Below, in pieces: positions 25,945 through 34,246 of a DNA stretch of 63,759 nucleotides. The notes beneath the pieces are model-generated. The model searched no databases. It was given only the letters and a program-made list of their open reading frames with translations, and was not told the origin of the DNA. The stretch's first letter is position 1, and each line of letters opens with the position of its first letter. Both the position numbers and the translations under genes were made by a program. This DNA comes from Phycisphaeraceae bacterium (GTDB taxonomy: Bacteria; Planctomycetota; Phycisphaerae; Phycisphaerales; Phycisphaeraceae), in the NCBI GenBank assembly GCA_029260655.1, contig JAJDCU010000007.1, positions 1 to 63,759 of the forward strand. Reading direction: 5' to 3'.

Positions 25945-27045
25945 ATGAAGGTGATTTGTGATCGTGGCGCTCTGGTTGAGTCGCTGAACGTGATCGGCGG
26001 CGTCGTGGCGGCACGCACCCCCCGGGCGGCCCTGACCTGTGTCAAGCTCAGCGCGGGCCCGGATGGGCTGTCGCTGTCGGCGACCGACGGGGAGATCTCG
26101 CTGCGCCTGGGCACCGCCCGCGTCGAGACGAGCGAGCCCGGCGAGGCGCTGGTCCCGGCCGACAAACTCCAGCAGATCGTCCGCGAGTCGATCGACCCCA
26201 CCCTGACGCTGCACACCGAGCAGGACGTGGCGCACATCACCGGGCAGGACTCGAAGTTCAAGGTGTTCGGCCAACCGGTCGCAGACTTCCCCGCGATCCC
26301 GCAGTTCAAGGGCGACGCCGACTTCGAGGTCACCGCCGGCGAGTTGCACCGGTTGATCGCGATGACCATCTTCGCCACCGCCCGGGAAAACAGCCGGTAC
26401 GCCATCAACGGCGTGCTGCTGGAACGTGATAAAAAGAAACTGGTCGTGGTCGCGACCGACGGCCACCGCCTGGCGCTAGCCAAGGGCACGTGCAAGCCGG
26501 CGACCGATGAGGCGGCCAGCGCGATTGTCCCGACCAAGGCCTTGAACCTGCTGCTGAGGCTGTTCGACGACGCCGACCAGACCGTCCGGGTCAAGATCGC
26601 TGACAACCAGATCCTCTTCGCCACCGATCAGGCCGAGCTGTCGTCGAACCTGGTCGAGGGCAACTTCCCGCCTTACAAGGACGTGGTGCCCAAGGACGGC
26701 GACAAGAAGGCGGCCCTCTCGACGGACCTGTTCATCTCCGGCGTGCGGCGTGCGGCGCTATTGACTAACGAGGAGTCCAAGGGCGTTCGGATGGCGTTCG
26801 CGCCCGACGGGCTGACCCTACGCAGCCGGGCCCCTGAGATGGGTGAAGCCGAGATCAACGTCGACCTGGCCGAGTTTGTCGGCGAGCCGATCGAGATCGG
26901 GTTCAACCCCGGGTACCTGCTGGACGCGCTGAAAGTGGTGGATGAAAACCAGGTGCACCTGGAGTTCAAGGCCCCGAACAAGCCGGGCGTGCTGCGGACG
27001 GGCCCGAACTTCCTGTACGTGATCATGCCGGTCAACCTACAATAA
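25945..27045 (+). CDS. dnaN: DNA polymerase III beta subunit (sliding clamp)
   Basis: 366 residues starting MKVICDRGALVESLNVIGGV. Conserved stretches: LSATDGEISLRL, FATARENSRYAINGVLLERD, VATDGHRLALAKG, EGNFPPYKDVVPK and the C-terminal FNPGYLLDALK...YVIMPVNL. The ATG at 25945 has AAGGTGAT upstream. It encircles DNA as a dimer and tethers the polymerase. dnaA, recF and gyrB are not adjacent, so this is not the usual origin-proximal cluster. Confidence 0.98.
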   Translation: MKVICDRGALVESLNVIGGVVAARTPRAALTCVKLSAGPDGLSLSATDGEISLRLGTARVETSEPGEALVPADKLQQIVRESIDPTLTLHTEQDVAHITGQDSKFKVFGQPVADFPAIPQFKGDADFEVTAGELHRLIAMTIFATARENSRYAINGVLLERDKKKLVVVATDGHRLALAKGTCKPATDEAASAIVPTKALNLLLRLFDDADQTVRVKIADNQILFATDQAELSSNLVEGNFPPYKDVVPKDGDKKAALSTDLFISGVRRAALLTNEESKGVRMAFAPDGLTLRSRAPEMGEAEINVDLAEFVGEPIEIGFNPGYLLDALKVVDENQVHLEFKAPNKPGVLRTGPNFLYVIMPVNLQ

Positions 27046-27186
27046 GCCGCCTAGAATCGGTTGTCATCATGGGATTCACGCCGGACCTGAGAGCCTCCAA
27101 GCGGGCCGAAGGTTCGGATATCCCCGGAAACCCGGGCCTTCGCTTCGCTCATGGCCCGGCGTGGGATGAAAGACGGAGCCGCCGCC

Positions 27187-27459
27187 ATGGCTGAAACCTT
27201 TGGTTGGACCGACATCGAAGAGATCGTCCTGGCACTGGACGAGGCCCATTCGGACACCGATCCGCTGAGCGTGCGGTTCACCGAGCTTCGGAAGATGGTC
27301 GAGGCCTTGGACGAGTTCGAACCCGAGCCGGGACACAACGTCAACGAGCAGATCCTCGAGGCGGTCCAGGCCGGCTGGCACGAGGAGCGGCAGGAGCAGG
27401 CAGCGCTGGACCGGGACGAGGACGAACCGGGCTATGAGCCAAATCAGCCGTTCCGTTAA
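27187..27459 (+). CDS. IscX-like Fe-S assembly protein
   Basis: 90 residues from the ATG at 27187, with GGAG 8 nt upstream. FGWTDIEEIVLALDEAHSDT, DPLSVRFTELRKMVEALDEF and NEQILEAVQAGWHEE follow the IscX pattern (W-T/D...D-P...V-R-F-T-D/E...N-E-x-I-L-E-A). IscX is a small acidic helical protein that modulates the cysteine desulfurase IscS. The family is usually about 65 residues; here an acidic tail adds about 20. No isc genes are adjacent; the window has one other Fe-S gene at 6248. Confidence 0.75.
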   Translation: MAETFGWTDIEEIVLALDEAHSDTDPLSVRFTELRKMVEALDEFEPEPGHNVNEQILEAVQAGWHEERQEQAALDRDEDEPGYEPNQPFR

Positions 27460-27480
27460 ACCGGGCAAGGTTTCGGCCCC

Positions 27481-27512
27481 AACCGGGTTGAAAATCAATG
27501 ATTTTCCCGGTT
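27481..27512. terminator. strong AT/GC hairpin after the iscX-like gene
   Basis: AACCGG pairs with CCGGTT and, inside, GAAAATC pairs with GATTTTC across loop aat, with a 3-nt bulge (GTT) on one side. There is no T run, so it may stabilise or terminate the dnaN-iscX message. Confidence 0.55.
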
Positions 27513-27557
27513 CCCCCGGCCGAGGCCGACCCGGATCGACTACAGTATTAATTAGTC

Positions 27558-28256
27558 ATGAAACCCGCTGAACTTACCGCAACCCAGCCCGCCGAATTGG
27601 CCGAGGCTAAGCCCCCGACCGAGGCGGAACCTGCGCCCGCGTCGCAGCAGGTTCCAGCCCCGCCGAGGTCGACCCACAGCCCCCAGAAGATCGGCTGGTT
27701 CAAACGGCGTCTGCACCGGCTGGAAGCACGCATCTCCCGGCTGTCGACCAAGAATAACTTCTGGCACCGGTTCTTCAGTTGGATCTTCCTGCCGCTGGCC
27801 TACCGCAGCGGGATCAAGTTCAAGCACGTCGCCCGGGACTCGTTCTCCGTCGTCCTGCCCTTCCGCCGATTCAATAAGAACTGGTACTCCGCCATGGCCG
27901 GCGCGTCGCTGCTGGGCAACTCCGAGGTAGCCGGCGGGATGTTCGTCTTCGGCAAGTGCGGCGGGGACTACACCGTCGTCTGCAAACACCTGGACTACAA
28001 GTTCCTGCGCCCCTGCTACGGCCCGGCGATCTACAACATCCACCCCCGCGAAGAAATCGACCCCCTGGTCAAGGCCGGCGGCGAGTTCAACCTCACCCTC
28101 GACATGACCGTGGTCCAGGCCGTCCACAAGAAAGACAAGGCCGAGCCCCGCGTCGGCAAAGCCACCATCACCTTCCACGTCACCCCCAAGGCCCACGCCA
28201 GGGCCAAGTGGCACCGCCGACTGCAACGGCTGGCGGGGAAGGCGAAGAAGAGCTGA
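27558..28256 (+). CDS. DUF4442-like hotdog-fold protein
   Basis: 232 residues. The first 60 are Pro/Ala/Glu-rich and likely disordered; then a basic stretch and the domain beginning GIKFKHVARDSFSVVLPFRR. FNKNWYSAMAGASLLGNSEV and VCKHLDYKFLRPCYGPA fit the PaaI/DUF4442 hotdog thioesterase-like group. Substrate unknown. TACAGT (27541-27546) lies 11 nt before the ATG, with no ribosome binding site, so the leader is at most a few nucleotides. Confidence 0.7.
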   Translation: MKPAELTATQPAELAEAKPPTEAEPAPASQQVPAPPRSTHSPQKIGWFKRRLHRLEARISRLSTKNNFWHRFFSWIFLPLAYRSGIKFKHVARDSFSVVLPFRRFNKNWYSAMAGASLLGNSEVAGGMFVFGKCGGDYTVVCKHLDYKFLRPCYGPAIYNIHPREEIDPLVKAGGEFNLTLDMTVVQAVHKKDKAEPRVGKATITFHVTPKAHARAKWHRRLQRLAGKAKKS

Positions 28257-28308
28257 GCCTCATTCCCCCCGCCATCAATCGCCTGCTTCGATGCGCAATT
28301 GATTATTC

Positions 28309-28500
28309 TTATATCTCGTCTGCCTGGCGCGTTAGTGCAAAGTAGATGACATAGATCCATGAGATAATACCCGCGAGAAGCGCCCACAGAATCGAGCGGT
28401 TCCGCTGCCATGAACAGACAATCGCGATTGCGGAGCCGAGCCCGATGCCTGTCTGGGTGGCGGTGTGCGTTACCTCGTGAGCGATAAGGGGAATGATCAT
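28309..28500 (-). CDS. small two-helix membrane protein, conserved type
   Basis: 63 residues from the ATG at 28500, which has GAGG 5 nt upstream. The pattern IAIVCSWQRNRSILWALLAG followed by IISWIYVIYFALTR recurs in many bacteria as a small uncharacterised membrane protein (usually SW[ES]RNKSILWA...G...YVIYFALTR). No function is known to me. Confidence 0.7.
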   Translation of the reverse strand: MIIPLIAHEVTHTATQTGIGLGSAIAIVCSWQRNRSILWALLAGIISWIYVIYFALTRQADEI

Positions 28501-28643
28501 GGTGTCCTCACGAACTGAGAATTGAGACTCCACCAGGCTCGACCATGTGGGCGATATGACCCGGGATACCCGTCTACCAAAGAATACCCGATCGCATCTC
28601 GCCGGTCAGTCCTGCCCCCCGCCCACCTGCACCATTCACGCGA

Positions 28644-28649
28644 TACACT
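28644..28649 (+). promoter_or_regulatory. -10 element TACACT before a start codon
   Basis: TACACT ends 7 nt before the ATG at 28657; no ribosome binding site is present, so the mRNA is probably leaderless. Confidence 0.45.
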
Positions 28650-28656
28650 CTCGCGG

Positions 28657-29892
28657 ATGCAGACCCCGGAATCTCACAGCCCATCCCATGATGTCCCCCC
28701 GCCGATGCGCGGGCCGTTGGCGGCGATCCTGTGGGGGTGTTTCCTGGGCTGTTCCTGGACGTGGGTGATCGGGATGTTTTTCCCGGTGTTGCTGGTGCGG
28801 GACTACGGGTTGTGGGGCTGGGTGGTGTTTGCGGTGCCGAACGTCCTGGGGGCGGCGGCGATGGGGTGGGTGCTTAAAAACCGGGAAACGAGCCTTCGGA
28901 TCGTGCAGAAGCACGCTTCGGCCTGCCGGTGGTTTGGGCTGGTGACGGTGGCGTACCAGATGTACCTGGTCGGGGCGTTGGCCGGGCCGATGGGGTTGAC
29001 GGTGGCCGGGATGGTCATGCTGGCGGTGCTGGTCGCGGGCCGGGCCGACCATCTCCGTGACACCTACGCGGCGCTGCTCATCTTCGCGGTGTCGATCGGC
29101 CTGTTTATCTATGCACAATCCACCGGCAAGCTGTGGACGCACCTGGACCCGGCGGCGTTCACCGGCCGACTGACCACGATTGACCTTTACCTGTTTGCCC
29201 CGGCGGCGTTGTTCGGGTTTGCTTTGTGCCCGTACCTGGACCTGACTTTTCACCGGGCACGCCAGGCCACCACGGCCGGGACGGGCAAAGCGGCGTTTAC
29301 GGTCGGGTTCTGCGTGGTGTTCTTCTCGATGATCGTGTTCTCGCTTGGGTATGCCGGGGCGCTCGCCAACGCGACCGGGCACATCGGGCTGGACCTGGCG
29401 CGCTTACTCTGGCCGGTGCTGCTGGTGCAGTTGGTGGTGCAAGGCGGGTTCACGATGGCGGTGCATGTCCGGAGCCTGACGCTCAGGGGCAACCGGCGGG
29501 TGGAGTTTGGGCTGTTTATCACGCTGGCTCTTGGGCTGATGGTGGGACTTGGGGTGCTGCTGATGGACGGCGAGCCGGGGCCCTGGATGAAGTGGACCTT
29601 CGTCACATCGGTTACGGAACTTATCTACCGCATGTTCCTGCTGCTCTACGGCACGGTGTTCCCCGCCTACGTCCTTTTGTGCATGATCCCGACTTACCGA
29701 CAGGTTTCACACAAGGCCAAACTCATCGTCTTCGCCGCCGCCGCCACGCTAAGCTACCCCCTCGCCTGCGTCGCCTTCATCGCCAACCGCTCGCTATGGG
29801 TCCTGCCGATATTCGCACTGATGGTGACCGCCCGCATCCTGATCGAATTGTTGCCTTCTGCTAATCCCCAACCCCCAGCCCCCAACCCCTAA
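28657..29892 (+). CDS. hypothetical polytopic membrane protein with repeat-derived C-terminus
   Basis: 411 residues with about ten hydrophobic segments, for example MGLTVAGMVMLAVLVAG and AAFTVGFCVVFFSMIVFSLG. I recognise no transporter family. The last ten residues (ANPQPPAPNP) and the stop codon come from the C-rich repeat found in recJ and tilS, which suggests that insertion of the repeat replaced or extended the original C-terminus. The gene ends 5 nt before the RdgC-like start. Confidence 0.7.
   Translation: MQTPESHSPSHDVPPPMRGPLAAILWGCFLGCSWTWVIGMFFPVLLVRDYGLWGWVVFAVPNVLGAAAMGWVLKNRETSLRIVQKHASACRWFGLVTVAYQMYLVGALAGPMGLTVAGMVMLAVLVAGRADHLRDTYAALLIFAVSIGLFIYAQSTGKLWTHLDPAAFTGRLTTIDLYLFAPAALFGFALCPYLDLTFHRARQATTAGTGKAAFTVGFCVVFFSMIVFSLGYAGALANATGHIGLDLARLLWPVLLVQLVVQGGFTMAVHVRSLTLRGNRRVEFGLFITLALGLMVGLGVLLMDGEPGPWMKWTFVTSVTELIYRMFLLLYGTVFPAYVLLCMIPTYRQVSHKAKLIVFAAAATLSYPLACVAFIANRSLWVLPIFALMVTARILIELLPSANPQPPAPNP
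29863..29892. repeat. C-rich repeat forming the 3' end of a membrane protein gene
   Basis: AATCCCCAACCCCCA followed by GCCCCCAACCCCTAA; the TAA inside the repeat is the stop codon of the gene at 28657-29892. Confidence 0.85.
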
Positions 29893-29897
29893 TTCTT

Positions 29898-31199
29898 ATG
29901 CCCTTTAACTCCGGCCGCCTGACCTTCTGCCGTTTCGCTGTCACCGGCGACGCCCCCACCACCGCCGACGACACCGCGCTGGCGATCCTCAATGAGCACG
30001 CCTTCAAGGCTACCGAGATCGGCGCGCCCGACGAGGTCGAGGCCGGGTTCGTCACCGGCGAACACATCCTCGACACGCAATTCACCTACGAGAAAAATGG
30101 GTTCGGCGACGCGCTGCTGTTCGCGGTGCGGATCGACACGCACAAGGTGCCTTCGGACCTCAAGCAGGCCTACCGCAAGATCAACGAGCTGGCCGCGGCG
30201 GCGGGCAACCCGTCGGGTTTCGCATCCAAGGCCCAAAAGCGCGACGCCAAGGATGAAGCCGAGCGTTCCCTCCGCGACGACTTGGCTGCGGGCAAGTTCC
30301 GTCGATCGAAGATGGTGCAGATTCTGTGGGACCTGCCGTCGCAGACGCTCTACTGCGCCGCGACCGGGAGCACGTTGCTGGAGCAGTTGGCGAAGCTGAT
30401 GAAGTCGGCGTTCGCGGTAGACCTGCAATACCAAAGCGCCGGTGCGCTGGCCGGGCGCTTGCTGCGCGGCGTAGGCAAGGGCCGGGACTACGAAGACCTG
30501 CGCCCAAGCGCCTTCACCAAGCCCCCCGCAGGCGCGACGGAAGATCACGAAGACGCCGGGGGAACCGACGGAACCGGGGGCCCACACGACCTGAACACAC
30601 CGCTGGTCCCCTGGGTCGTCAAATCGGTCGACCTCAAAGATTTCCTGGGCAACGAGTTTCTTCTCTGGCTGTGGTGGATCAGCGAGACGCAAGAGGGCGC
30701 GCTAAAGCTCACCGACGAGCACGGCAACCAACGCGAGGCGTTCCTGGCGATCGACAAGGCCCTGGACATGGACTGCGCCTGGGACGCCGGGGGCAAGCAG
30801 ACGCTGCGTGGCGCGGGCCCGACGAGGCTGATCGAGGCCGGCGACGCGCTGGCGACGGGCAAGTGGCCGCGCAAGGTAGGCCTGATCCTCTCCGATGGCG
30901 AATACCAGTGGGAGCTGACCTTCCAGGGCGATCAATGGTCGATTTCCGCCGCGCTGCTGCCGACGATCGAGGACGCCCCGGGCCCCCGCGAACAACTCGA
31001 ACAACGCCTGCACCTGGCCCGCGCCCTGGCGCAGACCCTCGAGGGGATGTACCGCACGTTCCTCAGTGCCCGCACCGCAAGCAACTGGCCCACGAAACGC
31101 ACCACGATCCGGCGGTGGATCGCGGATCGGCTCCCAGGCCCAGTCGGCCGATCACAGGCCCCGGCGGAAAAACCGCTGGTTGCCGAAATCGCAGGGTGA
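29898..31199 (+). CDS. RdgC-like recombination-associated protein
   Basis: 433 residues. The overall pattern resembles RdgC: an N-terminal domain beginning MPFNSGRLTFCRFAVTGD, a charged helical stretch (AQKRDAKDEAERSLRDDLAA) followed by KMVQILWDLPSQTLYCAATG, and a C-terminal helical part. RdgC forms a ring around DNA and restrains RecA. The protein is about 130 residues longer than E. coli RdgC and contains a Gly/Asp linker near residue 220. The match is by eye and moderate. Starts 5 nt after the preceding gene. Confidence 0.55.
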   Translation: MPFNSGRLTFCRFAVTGDAPTTADDTALAILNEHAFKATEIGAPDEVEAGFVTGEHILDTQFTYEKNGFGDALLFAVRIDTHKVPSDLKQAYRKINELAAAAGNPSGFASKAQKRDAKDEAERSLRDDLAAGKFRRSKMVQILWDLPSQTLYCAATGSTLLEQLAKLMKSAFAVDLQYQSAGALAGRLLRGVGKGRDYEDLRPSAFTKPPAGATEDHEDAGGTDGTGGPHDLNTPLVPWVVKSVDLKDFLGNEFLLWLWWISETQEGALKLTDEHGNQREAFLAIDKALDMDCAWDAGGKQTLRGAGPTRLIEAGDALATGKWPRKVGLILSDGEYQWELTFQGDQWSISAALLPTIEDAPGPREQLEQRLHLARALAQTLEGMYRTFLSARTASNWPTKRTTIRRWIADRLPGPVGRSQAPAEKPLVAEIAG

Positions 31200-31217
31200 A
31201 GAACCTGTCTATTCTAG

Positions 31218-31223
31218 TATAAT
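31218..31223 (+). promoter_or_regulatory. -10 element TATAAT upstream of ald
   Basis: A perfect TATAAT 32 nt before the ald start; CAGGAG at 31244-31249 is the ribosome binding site. The -35 region is poor. Confidence 0.6.
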
Positions 31224-31255
31224 GCGTGGCTCACCCTAGTTTTCAGGAGTTAGCG

Positions 31256-32356
31256 ATGATTATCGGCGTCCCCAAAGAAACCAAGCCGGACGAGTACCGC
31301 GTTTCGATGCTGCCCGTGGGCGTGGAGCTATTAGTGAAGGACGGGCACAAGGTGCTTGTTCAGACGCACGCCGGGACCAACAGCGGATACGAGGACGAGC
31401 AGTACGCCGCCGCCGGGGCCGAACTGGTCGACGAGGCCGCCGATGTCTGGGCCAAGTCTGAGATGATCGTCAAGGTCAAGGAGCCGATCGGCGACGAGCT
31501 GTCGATGATGACCCGAGGCCAGACGGTGTTCACATACTTCCACTTCGCCGCCAGCCGGGAGTTGACCGAGGGCTGTTTAAGCGCCGGGGTCGCCGCGGTG
31601 GCGTACGAGACACTGACGGACAAGCACGGCCGACTGCCGCTATTGACTCCGATGAGCGAGGTCGCCGGCCGTATGAGTGTGCAGGAAGGCGCGAAGTATC
31701 TGGAGAAGCCGATGGAGGGCCGGGGGATCCTGCTCAGCGGTGTGCCGGGCGTCGAGCCGGGCAACGTGCTGGTACTCGGCGGCGGGGTCGTGGGCACACA
31801 GGCCGCCAAGCTCGCCGCCGGGATGGGGGCCCACGTGGTGATCGTCGACGTCAACCTCGATCGGCTGCGCTACCTCGACGACGTGATGCCGGCGAACGTG
31901 ACCACCGCCTACTCCGACCCGCACACGATCCGCAAACACCTGCCGCTGGCGGACCTGGTCATCGGCGCGGTCCTGATCCCCGGCGCCCGCGCGCCAAGGC
32001 TGATCTCCCGTGAGATGCTCAAGACGATGAAGCCCGGCGCGGTGATCGTCGACGTCGGCGTGGACCAGGGCGGGTGCGTCGAAACCACCAAGCCCACCAC
32101 CCACGGCGACCCGATCTACATCGTCGACGGCGTCGTCCACTACTGCGTCGCCAACATGCCCGGCGCCGTCGGCCGGACCAGCACCCAGGCGCTCTGTCAC
32201 GCGACCCAGCCCTACACCCTGCGGCTGGCCAAACACGGGATCGACAAACTCGTGAACGAAGACAACGCCTTCGCCACCGCGCTGAACACCAAGGACGGCA
32301 AGCTCACCAACCAGGCCGTCGCCGAGGCCCACGACATGGTCGGTGTGCTGGTGTGA
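31256..32356 (+). CDS. ald: alanine dehydrogenase
   Basis: 366 residues, MIIGVPKETKPDEYRVSMLP at the start. The substrate Lys and His are in VKVKEPIGDEL and YFHFAAS, and the NAD site is VLVLGGGVVGTQAAKLAAGM. The enzyme interconverts L-alanine and pyruvate plus ammonia with NAD, and can feed cell-wall alanine. The ATG at 31256 carries a CAGGAG site. Convergent with dapA across a long inverted repeat. Confidence 0.96.
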   Translation: MIIGVPKETKPDEYRVSMLPVGVELLVKDGHKVLVQTHAGTNSGYEDEQYAAAGAELVDEAADVWAKSEMIVKVKEPIGDELSMMTRGQTVFTYFHFAASRELTEGCLSAGVAAVAYETLTDKHGRLPLLTPMSEVAGRMSVQEGAKYLEKPMEGRGILLSGVPGVEPGNVLVLGGGVVGTQAAKLAAGMGAHVVIVDVNLDRLRYLDDVMPANVTTAYSDPHTIRKHLPLADLVIGAVLIPGARAPRLISREMLKTMKPGAVIVDVGVDQGGCVETTKPTTHGDPIYIVDGVVHYCVANMPGAVGRTSTQALCHATQPYTLRLAKHGIDKLVNEDNAFATALNTKDGKLTNQAVAEAHDMVGVLV

Positions 32357-32366
32357 ATTAGCAATC

Positions 32367-32511
32367 AACCGCGAAGGCGCAAAGATCGCGAAGCAGAACA
32401 AGAATACGGCCCACAGAGTTTCACAGATTAAGACGTGGCCGATCCGAGTGATTTCCTAATCTGTGTCTATCTGTGGGCAAAGCTCCGGATCGGCTTCGCG
32501 CCTTCGCGGTT
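32367..32511. repeat. nested inverted repeat between ald and dapA
   Basis: Outer arms AACCGCGAAGGCGC (32367-32380) and GCGCCTTCGCGGTT (32498-32511) pair perfectly over 14 bp. Inside, GCCCACAGA (32409-32417) pairs with TCTGTGGGC (32470-32478) and CACAGATTA (32422-32430) with TAATCTGTG (32457-32465). GCCGATCCG and CGGATCGGC offer a competing 9-bp pair. It fills almost the whole gap between the two convergent stop codons. Confidence 0.92.
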
Positions 32512-32535
32512 AAACCCGCACCGCCCTAAGGCCCC

Positions 32536-33411
32536 TCACAACACGCCCTGTTCCTTGAGCAGCTTCTCTAGCTTCTCACGGTTGTCGCCAGCCATCTCGC
32601 ACATCGGCAGACGCAACTCGCCGGTGTCCTTCCCCGCTAACGCCATCGCCGTCTTGATCGGGATCGGGTTGGTCTCGATGAACATGCCCTTGAAGATGGG
32701 AAAAAGATCGAGGTGAAGACGGCGCGCCTGCGCCGTATCGCCAGATAACACCGCGTCCGCCAGCGCCTTGACCCTCGCCGGGAGCAGGTTCGCCAGCACA
32801 CTGACCACGCCCTTGGCGCCCACCGAGGCAAGCGGCAGCGTCAATGAATCATCGCCCGACAGGATCGTAAACCTCTCGGGGTCGCACAACGCGGCGATCT
32901 CGCTGGCCAGGTCCAGCGAACCGGTCGCTTCCTTGACCGCAACGACATTCGGGTGCGCCGCCAGTCTCGAAACCGTCGCCGCCGTCATCGCCACACCGCA
33001 TCGCCCGGGGATGTTGTACAGCACCATCGGCAGATCGACCCCGTCGGCGATCGCCATGAAGTGGCGGTACAAGCCTTCCTGCGTCGGCTTGTTGTAGTAC
33101 GGGTTGACCTGAAGCGACGCATCCGCGCCGACCTCCTTGGCGTGTTGAGTCAGCCGAAGTGCCTCGTCCGTCGCGTTCGAGCCCGTGCCGGCGATCACCG
33201 GGACACGCCCGGCCGCGGCCTTGACCACCGCCTCGATCACCTTATCGTGCTCGTCGTGCGACAGCGTCGGCGACTCGCCTGTCGTCCCCACCGGGACCAG
33301 CCCGTCGATCCCCTCGGCGATCTGGTGTTCTACGTTCCCCGTCAGTCGGTCGTAGTCGACCTCGCCATCCCGAAACGGGGTGACCAGCGCGGTCAGTGCG
33401 CCCTTGAACAT
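32536..33411 (-). CDS. dapA: 4-hydroxy-tetrahydrodipicolinate synthase
   Basis: 291 residues. MFKGALTALVTPFRDGEVDY at the start, GTTGESPTLSHDEH, the catalytic Tyr in MVLYNIPGRCG and the Schiff-base Lys in VAVKEATGS. It condenses pyruvate with aspartate semialdehyde on the way to lysine and diaminopimelate, a peptidoglycan building block. The ATG at 33411 matches the family N-terminus and lies 7 nt after AAGGAGG; an ATG two codons earlier is too close to that site. Confidence 0.96.
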   Translation of the reverse strand: MFKGALTALVTPFRDGEVDYDRLTGNVEHQIAEGIDGLVPVGTTGESPTLSHDEHDKVIEAVVKAAAGRVPVIAGTGSNATDEALRLTQHAKEVGADASLQVNPYYNKPTQEGLYRHFMAIADGVDLPMVLYNIPGRCGVAMTAATVSRLAAHPNVVAVKEATGSLDLASEIAALCDPERFTILSGDDSLTLPLASVGAKGVVSVLANLLPARVKALADAVLSGDTAQARRLHLDLFPIFKGMFIETNPIPIKTAMALAGKDTGELRLPMCEMAGDNREKLEKLLKEQGVL

Positions 33412-33437
33412 GTCCATGCCTCCTTCGTTGGCGCGAC

Positions 33438-33466
33438 ACTGTATCGCCCGTGTGCTACTGGGGCAA
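33438..33466 (-). promoter_or_regulatory. putative sigma-70 promoter of dapA
   Basis: TTGCCC (33466-33461), 17-nt spacer, TACAGT (33443-33438). The leader to the dapA ATG is about 20 nt and contains AAGGAGG. Confidence 0.6.
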
Positions 33467-33493
33467 AACAAGAAAGCATATCACGGAGAGCCC

Positions 33494-33648
33494 GGAGACA
33501 CGGAGGCGCGGAGAAGACCAGATGTTATGAAACAGGGATGAACGGTGATAAGCAGAAGAGATAATGCTACGGCCGAGCGCTTTGTCCTATCCGCGTTCAT
33601 CTGCGTTCATCCCTGTTCCCTCAGCCTGCTCCGCGCCTCCTTGTCTCC
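33494..33648. repeat. nested inverted repeat upstream of dapA
   Basis: GGAGACACGGAGGCGCGGAG (33494-33513) pairs with CTCCGCGCCTCCTTGTCTCC (33629-33648), 19 of 20. Inside, AACAGGGATGAACG (33531-33544) pairs perfectly with CGTTCATCCCTGTT (33604-33617). The inner word recurs at 36561 and 42033. Confidence 0.92.
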
Positions 33649-33676
33649 ACGATCTTTGTGATTTCTAATCCCCGGA

Positions 33677-34246
33677 TCACGGCTTGCGCAGCGCCAGGAT
33701 CAGTTCGATCTTCCCGACGTGCTCGTCAAGCCGGCGTGCGATCTCGACGGGGTCGTGGCCCTGGTCTGCCAAGTCGCAGACGGAGCGCTTCAACGCGTCG
33801 TCGGGGCTGGGGGTTTCGGGGCTGGGGGTTGGGGATTGGGGGGCGCGTAAGGTTTGAGCCTTGAGGGGTGAGCCTTGAGGGGGCTGAGCCTGGGGCGCGT
33901 CTTGGCCGGCCCGCTCAAGCTCCTTTAGCTCAGCGATTCGGGCGTCGGCCTCGTCAATCAGATGCTCCATCTGCACCGCTTTGGCATCGAGCTGCGCACC
34001 GAAACGCTTACCGAGCTGCTCGATCTCGACCATCAAAGCCTCCAGGTCGCCGCGCACCGCTTGCTTTTGGCTAAGCTCCTGGATCTGCTCGCGGGGGGTC
34101 GTCCGACCGGCCGCACGCCGACGGCGCTTGCGGATCCCCATCAGCATCCCCATCGTGATCAGCAACACCCCCAGGAACGGGATCGCGATCTTGGCAAAAG
34201 GCGGCAACTCGGGCATGTCTGACACAAGCGCGATGATCTGGTTCAT
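33677..34246 (-). CDS. membrane-anchored coiled-coil protein with repeat-derived linker
   Basis: 189 residues: one N-terminal membrane helix (KIAIPFLGVLLITMGMLMGI), a basic patch, a coiled coil (about 52-115) and a C-terminal helical motif (LADQGHDPVEIARRLDEHVG) resembling the small helix-turn-helix found at the end of DUF6115/DUF2802-like proteins. Residues about 118-150 form a Pro/Ser/Gln linker encoded by two C-rich repeats. Its ATG overlaps the stop of the LarC-like gene (ATGA). Function unknown. Confidence 0.7.
   Translation of the reverse strand: MNQIIALVSDMPELPPFAKIAIPFLGVLLITMGMLMGIRKRRRRAAGRTTPREQIQELSQKQAVRGDLEALMVEIEQLGKRFGAQLDAKAVQMEHLIDEADARIAELKELERAGQDAPQAQPPQGSPLKAQTLRAPQSPTPSPETPSPDDALKRSVCDLADQGHDPVEIARRLDEHVGKIELILALRKP
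33800..33887. repeat. double C-rich repeat inside a coding region
   Basis: On the sense (minus) strand the word CTCAAGGCTCACCCCTCAAG is followed by AATCCCCAACCCCCA and further CCCCAGCCCC units. The first word has a near copy in mnmA (about 44129-44152), the second in recJ and tilS. Confidence 0.8.
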
